Positions 17,975 through 27,135 of a stretch of DNA of 60,804 bases are shown piece by piece (position 1 is the first letter of the stretch; every line of letters starts with the position of its first letter). Origin of the DNA: an uncultured Clostridia bacterium (GTDB taxonomy: Bacteria > Bacillota > Clostridia > Christensenellales > Borkfalkiaceae); contig CAKQKN010000006.1 of assembly GCA_934249215.1 (NCBI GenBank), positions 1-60,804 of the forward strand. The letters are read 5' to 3'. Position numbers and translations under genes: made by a program. The notes beneath the pieces are model-generated. The model made no database searches. It saw only the letters and a program-made list of their open reading frames with translations, and was not told the DNA's origin.

Positions 17975-20900
17975 TCAGTCTTTCTTTGCAAGGTTTTTGT
18001 ATCTTGCAAGTCTTGCGTTATTCTCTTCTTCCGCTCTTTCGAAAAGTTCGGCGGCGAGTTCCGGCTGTGCTTTCTTCAGACTGGTATATCTGGTTTCGCC
18101 CATAAGGAAGTCCTGATAGCTTGCAGTGGGATCCTTGCTGTCGAGTGTGAAGGGGTTACCTTCGGTGACGGCGGGATTGTATCTGTAAAGGTGCCAGTAG
18201 CCCGCTTCGACGGCTTTCTTTTCTTCAGCCTGCGAATTAGTCATGTTGATACCGTGGTTGATGCAGGGTGCGTAGCAGATGACGAGCGACGGACCGTTGT
18301 AGCTTTCCGCTTCGGTAATCGCGTTCAGGAACTGCTGTTTGTTGGCGCCCATAGAGCATTGAGCGACGTAAACATAGCCGTAGCTCATAGCCATCATACC
18401 GAGATCTTTCTTCTTGATTCTCTTGCCGCCGGCAGCAAATTTCGCGACCGAGCCGGTGGGAGTGGATTTTGAAGCCTGTCCGCCGGTGTTGGAGTATACT
18501 TCGGTATCGAGAACGAGTACGTTGACGTCTACGTCCATTGCTAGAACGTGGTCGAGTCCGCCGTAACCGATATCGTACGCCCAGCCGTCGCCGCCGATGA
18601 TCCAGATGGATTTCTTGACGAGGCAGTCGGTCTGCGCTTCGATCTCTTTAAGAAGTTGTTTGATTTCGCCGCGGGTGTTCTTGATCGCCGCGGGAAGTTC
18701 GGTGATGACGTTCTTTGCGGCTTCTTTGCTCTTTTCGGCGTCGCCTCTGTTTTCGAGCCATTCGGCGAACGCTTTCTTGATTCTGCCCTTTGCGCCGATT
18801 TCGAGCGCTTTTTCGATGTCGGAAGCGAGTTTTTCTCTTCTCGAAGCGTAGGCGAGGTAGTAGCCGTAGCCGTGTTCGGCGTTGTCTTCGAACAGCGAGT
18901 TAGCCCAAGCGGGTCCGTGCCCTTCCTTGTTGGTGGTGTACGGGCAGGTGGGAGCGCTTCCGCCGTAAATCGACGAGCAGCCGGTGGCGTTGCTTATGAG
19001 CATTCTGTCGCCGAAGAGCTGGGTGATTACTTTGATGTACGGAGTTTCGCCGCAGCCTGCGCACGCGCCCGAGAATTCGAAGAGAGGTTTACTGAACTGG
19101 CTGCCCTTTACGCCGCTCTTTTTGAAAGTAGCGGAAACGTCCGTTTCGGGAAGCTGTTCGCTGAATTCGTAGTTGGGAACTTCTTTCGCCGCGACCTGAT
19201 CGAAGGGAACCATCGTGAGCGCGGTTTCTTTTGCGGGACATACGTTCGCGCAGACGCCGCAACCCATACAGTCGAGCGGGGAAACCTGCATTCTGAATTC
19301 GTAGCCCTTAAGCCCGATGCAGTCCTTGGTTTCGAAACCTTCGGGTTTCTCGGTGCCTTTGGCGACGAGTGACGGTCTTAAGCAAGCGTGCGGGCAGACG
19401 AACGCGCACTGGTTACACTGAATACATTTTTCCGCGTTCCAGACGGGAAGTTTGATCGCAACGCCGCGTTTTTCGTATTTGGTAGTTCCGGTGGGAACGG
19501 TGCCGTCGGGATTGAATGCGGAAGCGGGAAGTTTATCACCCTCGAGAGAGAGAATGGGGTGAAGAATATTCTTGAAATATTCGTTGTCCGCAACTTCCAG
19601 CGGAGCCGCGCCCTCGGTCGCGGTAGCCCACGACGCGGGTACTTCGATTTCCTTGAGTTCGGATGACGCTTTGTCGATCGCGGCGTAGTTCATGTTGACG
19701 ACAGCGTCGCCTTTCTTGCCGTAACTCTTCTTGACAGCCTGTTTCATATAGTCTTCGGCGTCGGAGTAAGGCATAATATTCTGGTTGATATAGAAGAACG
19801 CTGCCTGCATGATGGCGTTCGTTCTTCCGCCAAGCCCGATTTCGCCCGCGATCTTGATAGCGTCGATGTTATAAAGTTTTGCGTGCTTTGCGGCAAGCAT
19901 TCTCTTCATCGAAGCGGGGAGGTGTTTATCGAGCTCTTCGACGGTGTTCCACGAGGAGTTGAGCAGGAACTTTCCGCCGTCCTTAAGATCCTTTACCATG
20001 TCGTAACGGAGTACGTAGGAAGGATTGTGGCAGGCGATGAAGTCTGCGGCGTCGATAAGGTAGGTGGACTGAATGGGTGTTTTGCCGAAACGCAGGTGCG
20101 ATACGGTTATGCCGCCCGATTTCTTCGAATCGTAGAAGAAATAGCCCTGTGCGTACATATCGGTGTGGTCGCCGATGATCTTGATCGAGTTCTTGTTCGC
20201 GCCGACCGTTCCGTCCGAGCCGAGTCCGTAGAACTTACAGCTGACGGTGCCCTCCGGAGCGGCGTCGTACTGCGTCGAGAAGTCGAGCGAAGTGTTGGTT
20301 ATATCGTCGTAGATACCGACGGTGAAATGATTCTTGGGTTTATCCTGTTCGAGGTTGTTGAATACGGAAAGAACCATCGAGGGGTTGAACTCCTTGGAGC
20401 CGAGCCCGTATCTTCCGCCGACGACGGTAATTCTCTTTCTCGCTTCGGAAATAGCAGTGCAGACGTCTAGGTAGAGAGTTTCGCCGAGCGAGCCGGGTTC
20501 TTTCGTTCTGTCGAGAACAGCCATTTTCTTCGCCGTTTTGGGAATGGCTTTGAGGAAGGCTTTCGTGCAGAAAGGTCTGTACAGTCTGACCTTGATAAGT
20601 CCGTATTTATGTCCTTCGGTGTTGAGTTTGTTGATGGTTTCTTCAACGCATTCCGCGCCGCTGCCCATAATGACGATGACGTTCTCCGCATCGGGAGCGC
20701 CTACGTAGTCGAACAGATGATAGCTTCTGCCCGTGAGAGCGGAAACTTTATCCATCATCTTCTGTACGATTTCGGGGGTAGCGTCGTAGTATTTGTTCGC
20801 CGCTTCCTTATTCTGGAAGTATATATCCGCGTTCTGTGCGGTACCCTTCTGAATGGGGTGTTCGGGGTTGAGCGCGCGTTTTCTGAAATCTTCGACGTCC

Positions 20901-21487
20901 TTCATGTCGACGAGCTTCTTCATTTCGTCGTATTCGATCGCGTCGATTTTCTGAATTTCGTGGCTGGTTCTGAATCCGTCGAAGAAATGCAGGAAAGGTA
21001 CTTTCGCTTTAAGAGTGGAAAGGTGCGCGACGAGCGCAAGATCCATAACTTCCTGTACGGAAGCCGATGCGAGCATAGCAAATCCCGTCTGGCGGCAAGC
21101 CATTACGTCGGAGTGATCGCCGAATATGTTGAGCGCGTGTCCCGCAACCGCTCTCGCGCTGACGTGGAATACGGTGGGGAGGAGTTCGCCCGCGATCTTG
21201 TACATGTTGGGGATCATAAGGAGCAAGCCCTGGCTCGCCGTATAGGTTACGGTGAGTGCGCCCGCAGACAACGATCCGTGAACGGCGCCCGCAGCGCCTG
21301 CTTCCGACTGCATTTCCGCCATACGCAGCTTCTGTCCGAACATGTTCAGTCTGCCAGCGGTAGCCCATTCGTCCGCGTACTCCGCCATGGGAGAGGACGG
21401 GGTTATCGGGTAAATAGCCGCAACTTCGGAAAAAGCGTAAGCTACGTGACTCGCGGCGGTGTTGCCGTCAATAGTCATTTTCTTCAT
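17975..21487 (-). CDS. nifJ: Pyruvate:ferredoxin (flavodoxin) oxidoreductase
   Basis: Single-chain PFOR of 1170 residues that oxidises pyruvate and CoA to acetyl-CoA and CO2 and reduces ferredoxin, in the cytoplasm of anaerobes. Domain I starts DGNTAASHVAYAFSEVAAIYPITPSSPMAE. A 2[4Fe-4S] ferredoxin-like insert has CIQCNQCAFVCP (from about 688) and CMGCGVCANVCP (about 745). The TPP domain has ACAGCGETPY, GDGWAYDIGYGGLDH and NTGGQASKSTPTG. The ATG at 21487 follows GGAGG; an in-frame extension upstream to 21565 lacks a site and is not homologous. Its own promoter lies at 21604-21632. The ferredoxin encoded at 42714 is a plausible acceptor. Confidence 0.97.
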   Translation of the reverse strand: MKKMTIDGNTAASHVAYAFSEVAAIYPITPSSPMAEYADEWATAGRLNMFGQKLRMAEMQSEAGAAGAVHGSLSAGALTVTYTASQGLLLMIPNMYKIAGELLPTVFHVSARAVAGHALNIFGDHSDVMACRQTGFAMLASASVQEVMDLALVAHLSTLKAKVPFLHFFDGFRTSHEIQKIDAIEYDEMKKLVDMKDVEDFRKRALNPEHPIQKGTAQNADIYFQNKEAANKYYDATPEIVQKMMDKVSALTGRSYHLFDYVGAPDAENVIVIMGSGAECVEETINKLNTEGHKYGLIKVRLYRPFCTKAFLKAIPKTAKKMAVLDRTKEPGSLGETLYLDVCTAISEARKRITVVGGRYGLGSKEFNPSMVLSVFNNLEQDKPKNHFTVGIYDDITNTSLDFSTQYDAAPEGTVSCKFYGLGSDGTVGANKNSIKIIGDHTDMYAQGYFFYDSKKSGGITVSHLRFGKTPIQSTYLIDAADFIACHNPSYVLRYDMVKDLKDGGKFLLNSSWNTVEELDKHLPASMKRMLAAKHAKLYNIDAIKIAGEIGLGGRTNAIMQAAFFYINQNIMPYSDAEDYMKQAVKKSYGKKGDAVVNMNYAAIDKASSELKEIEVPASWATATEGAAPLEVADNEYFKNILHPILSLEGDKLPASAFNPDGTVPTGTTKYEKRGVAIKLPVWNAEKCIQCNQCAFVCPHACLRPSLVAKGTEKPEGFETKDCIGLKGYEFRMQVSPLDCMGCGVCANVCPAKETALTMVPFDQVAAKEVPNYEFSEQLPETDVSATFKKSGVKGSQFSKPLFEFSGACAGCGETPYIKVITQLFGDRMLISNATGCSSIYGGSAPTCPYTTNKEGHGPAWANSLFEDNAEHGYGYYLAYASRREKLASDIEKALEIGAKGRIKKAFAEWLENRGDAEKSKEAAKNVITELPAAIKNTRGEIKQLLKEIEAQTDCLVKKSIWIIGGDGWAYDIGYGGLDHVLAMDVDVNVLVLDTEVYSNTGGQASKSTPTGSVAKFAAGGKRIKKKDLGMMAMSYGYVYVAQCSMGANKQQFLNAITEAESYNGPSLVICYAPCINHGINMTNSQAEEKKAVEAGYWHLYRYNPAVTEGNPFTLDSKDPTASYQDFLMGETRYTSLKKAQPELAAELFERAEEENNARLARYKNLAKKD

Positions 21488-21603
21488 TGGATAAACCTCC
21501 GGTATTGTTCTTGTTTTTTTGAAGTGCCGAAAAAAAACGCGGAATCGGTTTTTTAATACGTTCACGCGGTTTTCGTTACTCCCTTCGATACCATCTTTCT
21601 CCT

Positions 21604-21632
21604 ATTATACAGCCTTATTTCGGACAAGTCAA
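21604..21632 (-). promoter_or_regulatory. Sigma-A promoter for PFOR
   Basis: Minus strand TTGACT (21632-21627), 17-bp spacer, TATAAT (21609-21604). This near-consensus promoter fits a highly expressed core enzyme. Confidence 0.8.
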
Positions 21633-21676
21633 TGATATCTCGCACTTTCAGACACTTTTATTTATTTTTTATTGTT

Positions 21677-21700
21677 TTTACACAAACATTTTTGTGCAAA
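21677..21700. promoter_or_regulatory. Imperfect palindrome upstream of PFOR
   Basis: 24-bp dyad with arms TTTACACAAACA and TTTTTGTGCAAA (three mismatched pairs), centred about 60 bp upstream of the PFOR -35. It lacks a T-run, so it is not a good rsmG terminator. It could be an operator for a redox or fermentation regulator. Confidence 0.4.
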
Positions 21701-21752
21701 GTGTATTTTTTTATTTGAAATTTATATACGTAATGATTAAAAGCACTCGGGA

Positions 21753-22436
21753 TTACAATGTTTTTTTAAGGATTTTGTTATAGGGGCGGGGATAAACAGC
21801 GGGACATTCGGCTTTCTTTTGCACAACGATTATGCAGCGCTCTCCCGGGACCTCCGGGAGTTCGTATCGGTACACTTCTATCAATTCGCAGTTGAGTTTT
21901 TTCGCGGCGCGCTCGGCGTCGGTTATTTCCGTTTCCGAAAAATTCTTGTAAAAGACGCCCTTGCCGCCTATTTTCAGACAAGGAAGTGTGAGTTCGCAAA
22001 GAACGGGGGAGTTTGCGACTGCCCTCGCGGTTACGAAATCGAATTCTTCTCTGTGGTTTTTCGCAAAATCTTCGGCGCGGGTGTTTTCGACTTTAAACGC
22101 GGAAAAACCGAGAAGTTCCTTTACCGAGTTTAAGAATGCGCACTTTTTGGCGCTCGCTTCCACGAGGGTAAAATCGAGCGACTCGTCGTAGATTTTAAGA
22201 GGAACGGACGGAAAACCGCCCCCCGATCCTATTTCGAGGACTTTTTTCCCGCTTTCGAAAAAGACTTTTCCACACAGGCTGTCGAGAAAGTGTTTGAGAT
22301 ATACGCCGTACGTATCGGTGATCGCCGTTATGTTGAATTTTTTGTTTTCGGACAGGAGATATTCGCAGAATTTTTTAAATTTTTCGGTTTTTACGCCGTC
22401 GCCTGCCGTTACTTCGGTTATTATTTCGTCATTCAT
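21753..22436 (-). CDS. rsmG: 16S rRNA m7G527 methyltransferase RsmG (GidB)
   Basis: SAM-dependent methyltransferase of 227 residues that modifies G527 of 16S rRNA. Motif I is VLEIGSGGGFPSVPLKI, followed by DFTLVEASAKKCAFLNSV and the TARAVANSPVLCELTLPCLKIGG region (given in part), all typical of RsmG. It is usually next to mnmG and parA; here it stands alone beside the probable origin. A near-consensus promoter precedes it. Confidence 0.95.
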   Translation of the reverse strand: MNDEIITEVTAGDGVKTEKFKKFCEYLLSENKKFNITAITDTYGVYLKHFLDSLCGKVFFESGKKVLEIGSGGGFPSVPLKIYDESLDFTLVEASAKKCAFLNSVKELLGFSAFKVENTRAEDFAKNHREEFDFVTARAVANSPVLCELTLPCLKIGGKGVFYKNFSETEITDAERAAKKLNCELIEVYRYELPEVPGERCIIVVQKKAECPAVYPRPYNKILKKTL

Positions 22437-22445
22437 AGGACTTTT

Positions 22446-22474
22446 ATTATATCATTTAAGGCGAATAAAAGCAA
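22446..22474 (-). promoter_or_regulatory. Sigma-A promoter for rsmG
   Basis: Minus strand TTGCTT (22474-22469), 17-bp spacer, TATAAT (22451-22446), only 10 bp from the rsmG start codon, so the leader is very short. Confidence 0.6.
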
Positions 22475-22542
22475 CACGTTACCGACAAAAAAACGTTCTT
22501 TCGGTAAAGTGGCGGTAAATGAGGGGGAAGTCAGAGAATATG

Positions 22543-22612
22543 GCGAGTGCGGGGCGGTGCGCCCCCGGATCCCTCGGAAGTCCGTCGGGCAGGCAAGGCT
22601 CGGGATGACGAG
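22543..22612 (+). repeat. Family B repeat beside the origin
   Basis: Copy with first stem GGGGC...GCCCC-like and second stem ATCCC/GGGAT, between rsmG and the DnaA-box region. Confidence 0.8.
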
Positions 22613-22699
22613 AGAGCGAAAACAAACGGAAACCTTAAATAAGTGTTGGGATAAATTGAAGAAATTTGAGTTTGATTTTTTGAAAAAGAGGATAAATAG

Positions 22700-23120
22700 A
22701 TGGTAAATGTGGATAACTTCGGGTTTACACTCTTTATCCACGTTGATAACCTGTGGAATTGTGTATAACTTCGTGCGTTATCAGTAAAATTTCGACGGCA
22801 CTCGACGGTTTGAGTATAAGTCGGCGTGAAAATAGCGGTTAGCACGGTTATTTGATTGATTTTTTTCCGTTTATATTATATAATGGTAACATTAGAATAA
22901 ATTGTAGTCGCGGGCGCGCACCTTTATCTAAGGTTTTTCAAGGCTCGTCCGTTTTGATCCGAAAAAAGAATAATCTGCGATAAATTCCGGGCGTTATCCA
23001 CAGAAAAACGCGATGTACACAACGAAAACGTGACATATCCACAGAGATATACACAGCGATTGTGAAGCAAAGTCGCAGATTATATGCGGGAAAATGGTGG
23101 ATATACACATATCCACGGCT
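22700..23120. other. oriC: Probable chromosomal origin (oriC)
   Basis: Gene-free region before dnaN with a dense set of DnaA boxes. Perfect TTATCCACA-type boxes lie at 22708-22716 (reverse) and 22994-23002. TTATCCACG is at 22734-22742 and TTATACACA (reverse) at 22760-22768. Weaker ATATCCACA/ATATACACA boxes are at 23035-23043, 23047-23055, 23101-23109 and 23109-23117. An AT-rich stretch at 22859-22905 could be the unwinding element. dnaN follows. The dnaA gene itself is about 25 kb away, which is unusual. Confidence 0.8.
22856..22884 (+). promoter_or_regulatory. Promoter within oriC, towards dnaN
   Basis: TTGATT (22856-22861), 17-bp spacer, TATAAT (22879-22884). It would give a leader of about 290 bases for dnaN and lies between two groups of DnaA boxes, so DnaA could regulate it. 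Confidence 0.6.
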
Positions 23121-23177
23121 GCCTACTTATCCTATTGTTAAAAATAAAAAAAATAATCTCTTATCACGGAGGCGTGA

Positions 23178-24278
23178 ATGAAAACCGTCGTCAAGGCGAT
23201 CGAATTATCGAATGCGGTATCCAAAGTCGTTAAAGCAATAAGCGGAAAGGGACCGAATCCCGTTCTCGAATGTATCAAACTTTCCTGCAAGGGCGATAAT
23301 CTTACGTTGCTCGCTACGGATACCGAAATATCCATCGAAAAGACCATTCCTTCCGAAACGTTTATGGAAGGCGAAGTCCTCGTCAACGGAAAGATTTTTT
23401 CCGATCTCGTTAAAAAACTCGAAGAAGAGGACGAACTCGAACTTTATCTCGAAGGGAACCGTCTTAAAATTTCTTACAGTTCTTCCTGCGGGTTTATAAA
23501 CGCTTTCCCGGCGGACGATTTTCCGCTTATAAAGAAGGATCTGAACGAAAACTCGTTCACGATGCTTCAGAAAGACTTTAAGGATCTCGTTACCCGCACT
23601 GCGTTCTGCTGCTTGCAGGACGACAGCCGCCCCATTCTGAAAGGGTGCCTTATAGAGGCGGAAGGGAATATGATTAACTGCGTCGCGCTCGACGGGTTCC
23701 GTCTTGCGTTCTGTCGTCAGCCGTATAAGGAACTTTACGGCACGATTAAAGCGATCGTTCCCTCGCGCGCGCTCAACGAACTGCTTCGTCTTCTCGATAA
23801 GGACGACGATTACGTGACGATCGTCATTCAGAGCGGAAAACTTATGGTTGAGGTCAACAGCACGGTTCTTACGGCAAGACTTCTCGAAGGGGAGTATATC
23901 GATTACAGACATATCATTCCCGAAAGTTTCGTTACCGAATTCAAGACGAATAAGATTATTTTCGAAAACGCCGTCGCACGCGCTTCCGTCGTTGCACGCA
24001 CCATGACGAACAACATGATAATTCTCGACGTGAAGGAAGATTACGTTAACGTTACGTCCAACTCCGACGTCGGAACGGTCAGCGAAAACGTTCTCGTCAG
24101 CCTCGAGGGGAAAGACGTTACGATTGCGTTCAACAGCCGCTACGTTACGGACTGTCTGCATGCGATAAGCGACGATTTTATCAAATTTTCGCTAAATTCG
24201 CCGATAGCCCCCTGCATTATAAGACCGAATTCGGACAACGATAGCCTTTACCTGATTCTCCCGATCAGAATGAACTGA
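23178..24278 (+). CDS. dnaN: DNA polymerase III beta sliding clamp
   Basis: 366 residues, the usual length. It forms the ring that holds the replicative polymerase on DNA. The three-domain clamp layout is visible, including the central RAFCCLQDDSRPILKGCLIE segment and the C-terminal YLILPIRMN end, which corresponds to the conserved (M/L)PMR(L/N) terminus. ACGGAGG precedes the ATG. It follows the DnaA-box region directly, without dnaA upstream. Confidence 0.97.
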   Translation: MKTVVKAIELSNAVSKVVKAISGKGPNPVLECIKLSCKGDNLTLLATDTEISIEKTIPSETFMEGEVLVNGKIFSDLVKKLEEEDELELYLEGNRLKISYSSSCGFINAFPADDFPLIKKDLNENSFTMLQKDFKDLVTRTAFCCLQDDSRPILKGCLIEAEGNMINCVALDGFRLAFCRQPYKELYGTIKAIVPSRALNELLRLLDKDDDYVTIVIQSGKLMVEVNSTVLTARLLEGEYIDYRHIIPESFVTEFKTNKIIFENAVARASVVARTMTNNMIILDVKEDYVNVTSNSDVGTVSENVLVSLEGKDVTIAFNSRYVTDCLHAISDDFIKFSLNSPIAPCIIRPNSDNDSLYLILPIRMN

Positions 24279-24425
24279 CGGAAAAAGAGAAAGTAAAAGA
24301 TCTAAAAAGTGCCGTTTCGGACGGTTTTGAGCTAAGTTTGCTTTGAAATTTCGCGCGGAATCGAACAGACGGAGCAATTATCGGCGCGTCTGATTTCGCA
24401 AAATGCCGAATAAAGCGAAAAAGCG

Positions 24426-24454
24426 TTGACAAAAGATATCAAAATCAATAAAAT
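24426..24454 (+). promoter_or_regulatory. Strong sigma-A promoter for rpmH-rnpA
   Basis: TTGACA (24426-24431), 17-bp spacer, TAAAAT (24449-24454), 49 bp before the rpmH start. Confidence 0.8.
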
Positions 24455-24502
24455 AGATAAAGCGTTTAACTTTAAAAAGTTAGCAATCGGAGGAAATATA
24501 CA

Positions 24503-24637
24503 ATGAAAAGAACTTATCAACCCAAGAAAAGACAAAGAAGCAAAGTTCACGGCTTCAGAAAAAGAATGGCTACGAAGTCCGGAAGAAATGTTCTTAAAAG
24601 AAGAAGAGCTAAAGGTCGTCATAAACTTTCCGCGTAA
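24503..24637 (+). CDS. rpmH: 50S ribosomal protein L34
   Basis: 44-residue basic ribosomal protein, MKRTYQPKKRQRSKVHGF then RKRMATKSGRNVLKRRRAKG, ending RHKLSA. This matches the universal L34 pattern. GGAGG lies eight bases before the ATG. It is followed by rnpA, the conserved neighbour, and is too short to stand out in length-filtered gene prediction. Confidence 0.97.
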   Translation: MKRTYQPKKRQRSKVHGFRKRMATKSGRNVLKRRRAKGRHKLSA

Positions 24638-24677
24638 GACCGCGATATAAAGCGTCGTTTTCGCGAGCGGTGAATCA

Positions 24678-24998
24678 GTGGAAATCAGATTAAAAAAACG
24701 CAGCGATTTCGATAAGGTATTCAAAACCGGTAAGAGAATTTACGGAAAATACCTTATGATCGTTTACGCGCCGGCAAAAGAATTGAAAATCGGATATTCC
24801 GTCGGAAAAAAACACGGCGGCGCAGTCGTGAGAAATCGGATCAAAAGATTGCTTCGGGCAATTATGAGGGAGAAAGTTCCGATGATTAACGGAAAATACC
24901 ATTTCGTGATCGTGCCGAAGGTTGCGGAAGAGTATTCGTTCGAAAAGTTCGAACGAGATATCGCCCTCACGCTTACGAAAGAAAAACTTCTCGGGTGA
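24678..24998 (+). CDS. rnpA: Ribonuclease P protein component
   Basis: 106-residue basic protein that assists the RNase P RNA in 5' maturation of tRNA. It carries the RNR signature VVRNRIKRLLRAIMRE and the N-terminal LKKRSDFDKVFKTGKRIYGK that binds pre-tRNA leaders. It begins with GTG (24678). The order rpmH-rnpA-yidD-yidC-jag is the standard one. Confidence 0.95.
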   Translation: MEIRLKKRSDFDKVFKTGKRIYGKYLMIVYAPAKELKIGYSVGKKHGGAVVRNRIKRLLRAIMREKVPMINGKYHFVIVPKVAEEYSFEKFERDIALTLTKEKLLG

Positions 24999-25157
24999 AG
25001 CGGTGAAGAGTTGCCGTGAGATTTTGCGAGGCGATGATTTTCCGCAAACCGCAAAAGGTGAATTCCGTGATTGGATTTATCGGGGCGGCTTAAAGTAAAA
25101 GGTTTTCGTTTGAGAGATTTTAGAAAGAGAAAATTTCGCCGCGTCGTGGAGTGTGTC

Positions 25158-25403
25158 ATGTCGCCGATCAATCGGTTCTGCGTTTTTGTTTTAAAACTTT
25201 ATAAAAAATATTTGTCTAAAGGCTTGAATAGCGGATGTATTTTTACGCCGACGTGCAGCGTTTACGCCATGGAAGCGTTTGAAAAATACGGCTTTTTCAA
25301 GGCTTTTAGTTTAGTTTTATCACGGATTTTAAGATGTAATTCGCTCAATCCCGGGGGATATGATCCGCCGGACGATCCCGAAGTGAAAAAGTGGCTTTAT
25401 TAG
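25158..25403 (+). CDS. yidD: Membrane protein insertion efficiency factor YidD
   Basis: 81 residues from the ATG at 25158, the usual size. Conserved features are YKKYLSKGL, CIFTPTCSVYAMEAFEKYG and CNSLNPGGYDPP, with the family's cysteines. GGAG lies six bases before this ATG. A longer frame from a TTG at 25071 would add 29 basic residues not seen in the family. It acts with YidC in membrane insertion. Confidence 0.92.
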   Translation: MSPINRFCVFVLKLYKKYLSKGLNSGCIFTPTCSVYAMEAFEKYGFFKAFSLVLSRILRCNSLNPGGYDPPDDPEVKKWLY

Positions 25404-25476
25404 CTGCTATCAGGTGCTTTGTCAGACCTGTACCGCGGGGCGCAAACGACAAACAAACTATCAGATCAGGAGAAAA

Positions 25477-26970
25477 ATGTTTTTTTCTAACTTCCTTACC
25501 GCGTCCGTCGCTACTATCGGACGTATTATCAACGAAGTACGGCTCGACTGGCTCGGAAAAATCATTCAGTCGCTAATAGAGGGCTGCGGGAGTATCGGCG
25601 TCGGTATTATTCTGTTTACGCTGATTCTGAAACTCATAACTCTTCCGTTCGATATTTTTTCGCGCGTTTCGACGAGAAAAAATTCCATCAGAATGGAAAA
25701 AATGCGCCCGGAACTGGAAAAACTTCAGCGGCAGTACGCCAACAATAATCAGTTGTATCAGAAAAAGATGCAGGAGCTTTACAAGGAAAACGGGTACAGT
25801 CCTTTTTCCGCGTGCTTGCCAACCCTGCTCAATCTTATTTTCTTTATCGTCGTTATCGGGCAGTTCTCGACTTATTCGAATTATGCCAATTTTAACGTTT
25901 TCTGCCGCATGAGCGAGGCGTATGAAACGGCGATCGACGAGTATGACAGCGTTCACGGTACGAACTATATTTCGTATAAGGACGGCGAAAGACTGGTTAA
26001 TCTTAAATATTACTACGAAAATTCCACTCTTAAGGATTCGTTCGGATTCGACGTGACCGAAAATTCCGATTACGACGCGAGTTTTACGTTTGACGCGATG
26101 ACTTCTTCGCAACTCGGGCTTTTGTATGACGAGATCGAAAAGGGCGAGGAAGGTTTGCTTTCAGAGTATTCCGTCGGCGAAAACGGCGTTATGATCAAAA
26201 ACGAGGCCGGCGAGGTGCAATATACTGCTAACCTCGGCGAAAATACACCCGAGAGCATGACGAAAACGCTTTGTACGCTCGTCGTCGAAAGAAATGCGGA
26301 AAACTTCGTGCGCACCGATATCAAGGGAGCGGGGCGAGTTGCCGCCGCCGAAGAATATCGCAATCACGATCTTTCCTTTCTTTGGGTTAAAAACATCTGG
26401 TCGCAGGACCTGCCGTGGGAGCACCCGATCAAGGATTCGTTCGCGAGCTATAATTTCGTTACGAATTCCGGTTGCATAGCGTCGTGCAAGGCGCAGTGCA
26501 GCGGTGAAAACAACAGAATCACGAGTGTTTCGGAAGAGCAATATAAAGAACTTACCGCGAACCTCTCGAAAGAGAAAAAAGAACCTAACGGATATCTTAT
26601 ACTCGTTATTTTGTCGATCGGCACGATGCTGCTTTCGCAGATCGTGATGAATAAGGCGAATAAGTCGCAGATGGAACTTTCGACCGTCGAAGGCGAAAAC
26701 GGAACTTCCGCTATGACGCAGAAGATGATGACCTGGATGATGCCGCTTATGTTCGGTTTCTTCTCGTTTATGTATACGGCATCGTTCTCTATCTATATGG
26801 TGGTAAGTTCGGTGTTCGGGCTTGCGTCGACTCTTCTCATTAATTATTTCGTCGAAAAAGGTTTCGAGCGTCAGGCGCAGAAAGAGGCTTATGAACTCGA
26901 ACTGAAACGAACCGGAAGAATTAAAGAGATCGAAGAGAACAACAAAAATAAGGGTAAAAAGAAAAAATAA
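25477..26970 (+). CDS. yidC: Membrane protein insertase YidC/SpoIIIJ
   Basis: Membrane insertase of the Oxa1 family. 497 residues, against about 260-290 for typical Gram-positive YidC. Core helices are TM1 (GVGIILFTLILKLITLPF, with Lys where the conserved groove Arg usually sits), TM2 (SACLPTLLNLIFFIVVIG) and three C-terminal helices (LILVILSIGTMLLSQIV; MMPLMFGFFSFMYTASFSIYMV). A charged coiled segment of the cytoplasmic loop (RMEKMRPELEKLQRQY) is present. About 200 extra residues lie between TM2 and the FLWVKNIW motif region. AGGAG supports the ATG at 25477. Confidence 0.93.
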   Translation: MFFSNFLTASVATIGRIINEVRLDWLGKIIQSLIEGCGSIGVGIILFTLILKLITLPFDIFSRVSTRKNSIRMEKMRPELEKLQRQYANNNQLYQKKMQELYKENGYSPFSACLPTLLNLIFFIVVIGQFSTYSNYANFNVFCRMSEAYETAIDEYDSVHGTNYISYKDGERLVNLKYYYENSTLKDSFGFDVTENSDYDASFTFDAMTSSQLGLLYDEIEKGEEGLLSEYSVGENGVMIKNEAGEVQYTANLGENTPESMTKTLCTLVVERNAENFVRTDIKGAGRVAAAEEYRNHDLSFLWVKNIWSQDLPWEHPIKDSFASYNFVTNSGCIASCKAQCSGENNRITSVSEEQYKELTANLSKEKKEPNGYLILVILSIGTMLLSQIVMNKANKSQMELSTVEGENGTSAMTQKMMTWMMPLMFGFFSFMYTASFSIYMVVSSVFGLASTLLINYFVEKGFERQAQKEAYELELKRTGRIKEIEENNKNKGKKKK

Positions 26971-27135
26971 AACGTACGGGCGGACGGATTTGCGCGCTTT
27001 TGATATCTTGCGCGCGGTGTCGGCGATTTTATGCGGAAAACGCCGTATAGGTCGGTTATCGACACGATGAAGGTTAATCGTCCGACGAAATATCGATCAA
27101 GTTGCGCTATTTTTGCGCAGTAAGGAGCGTTATAT

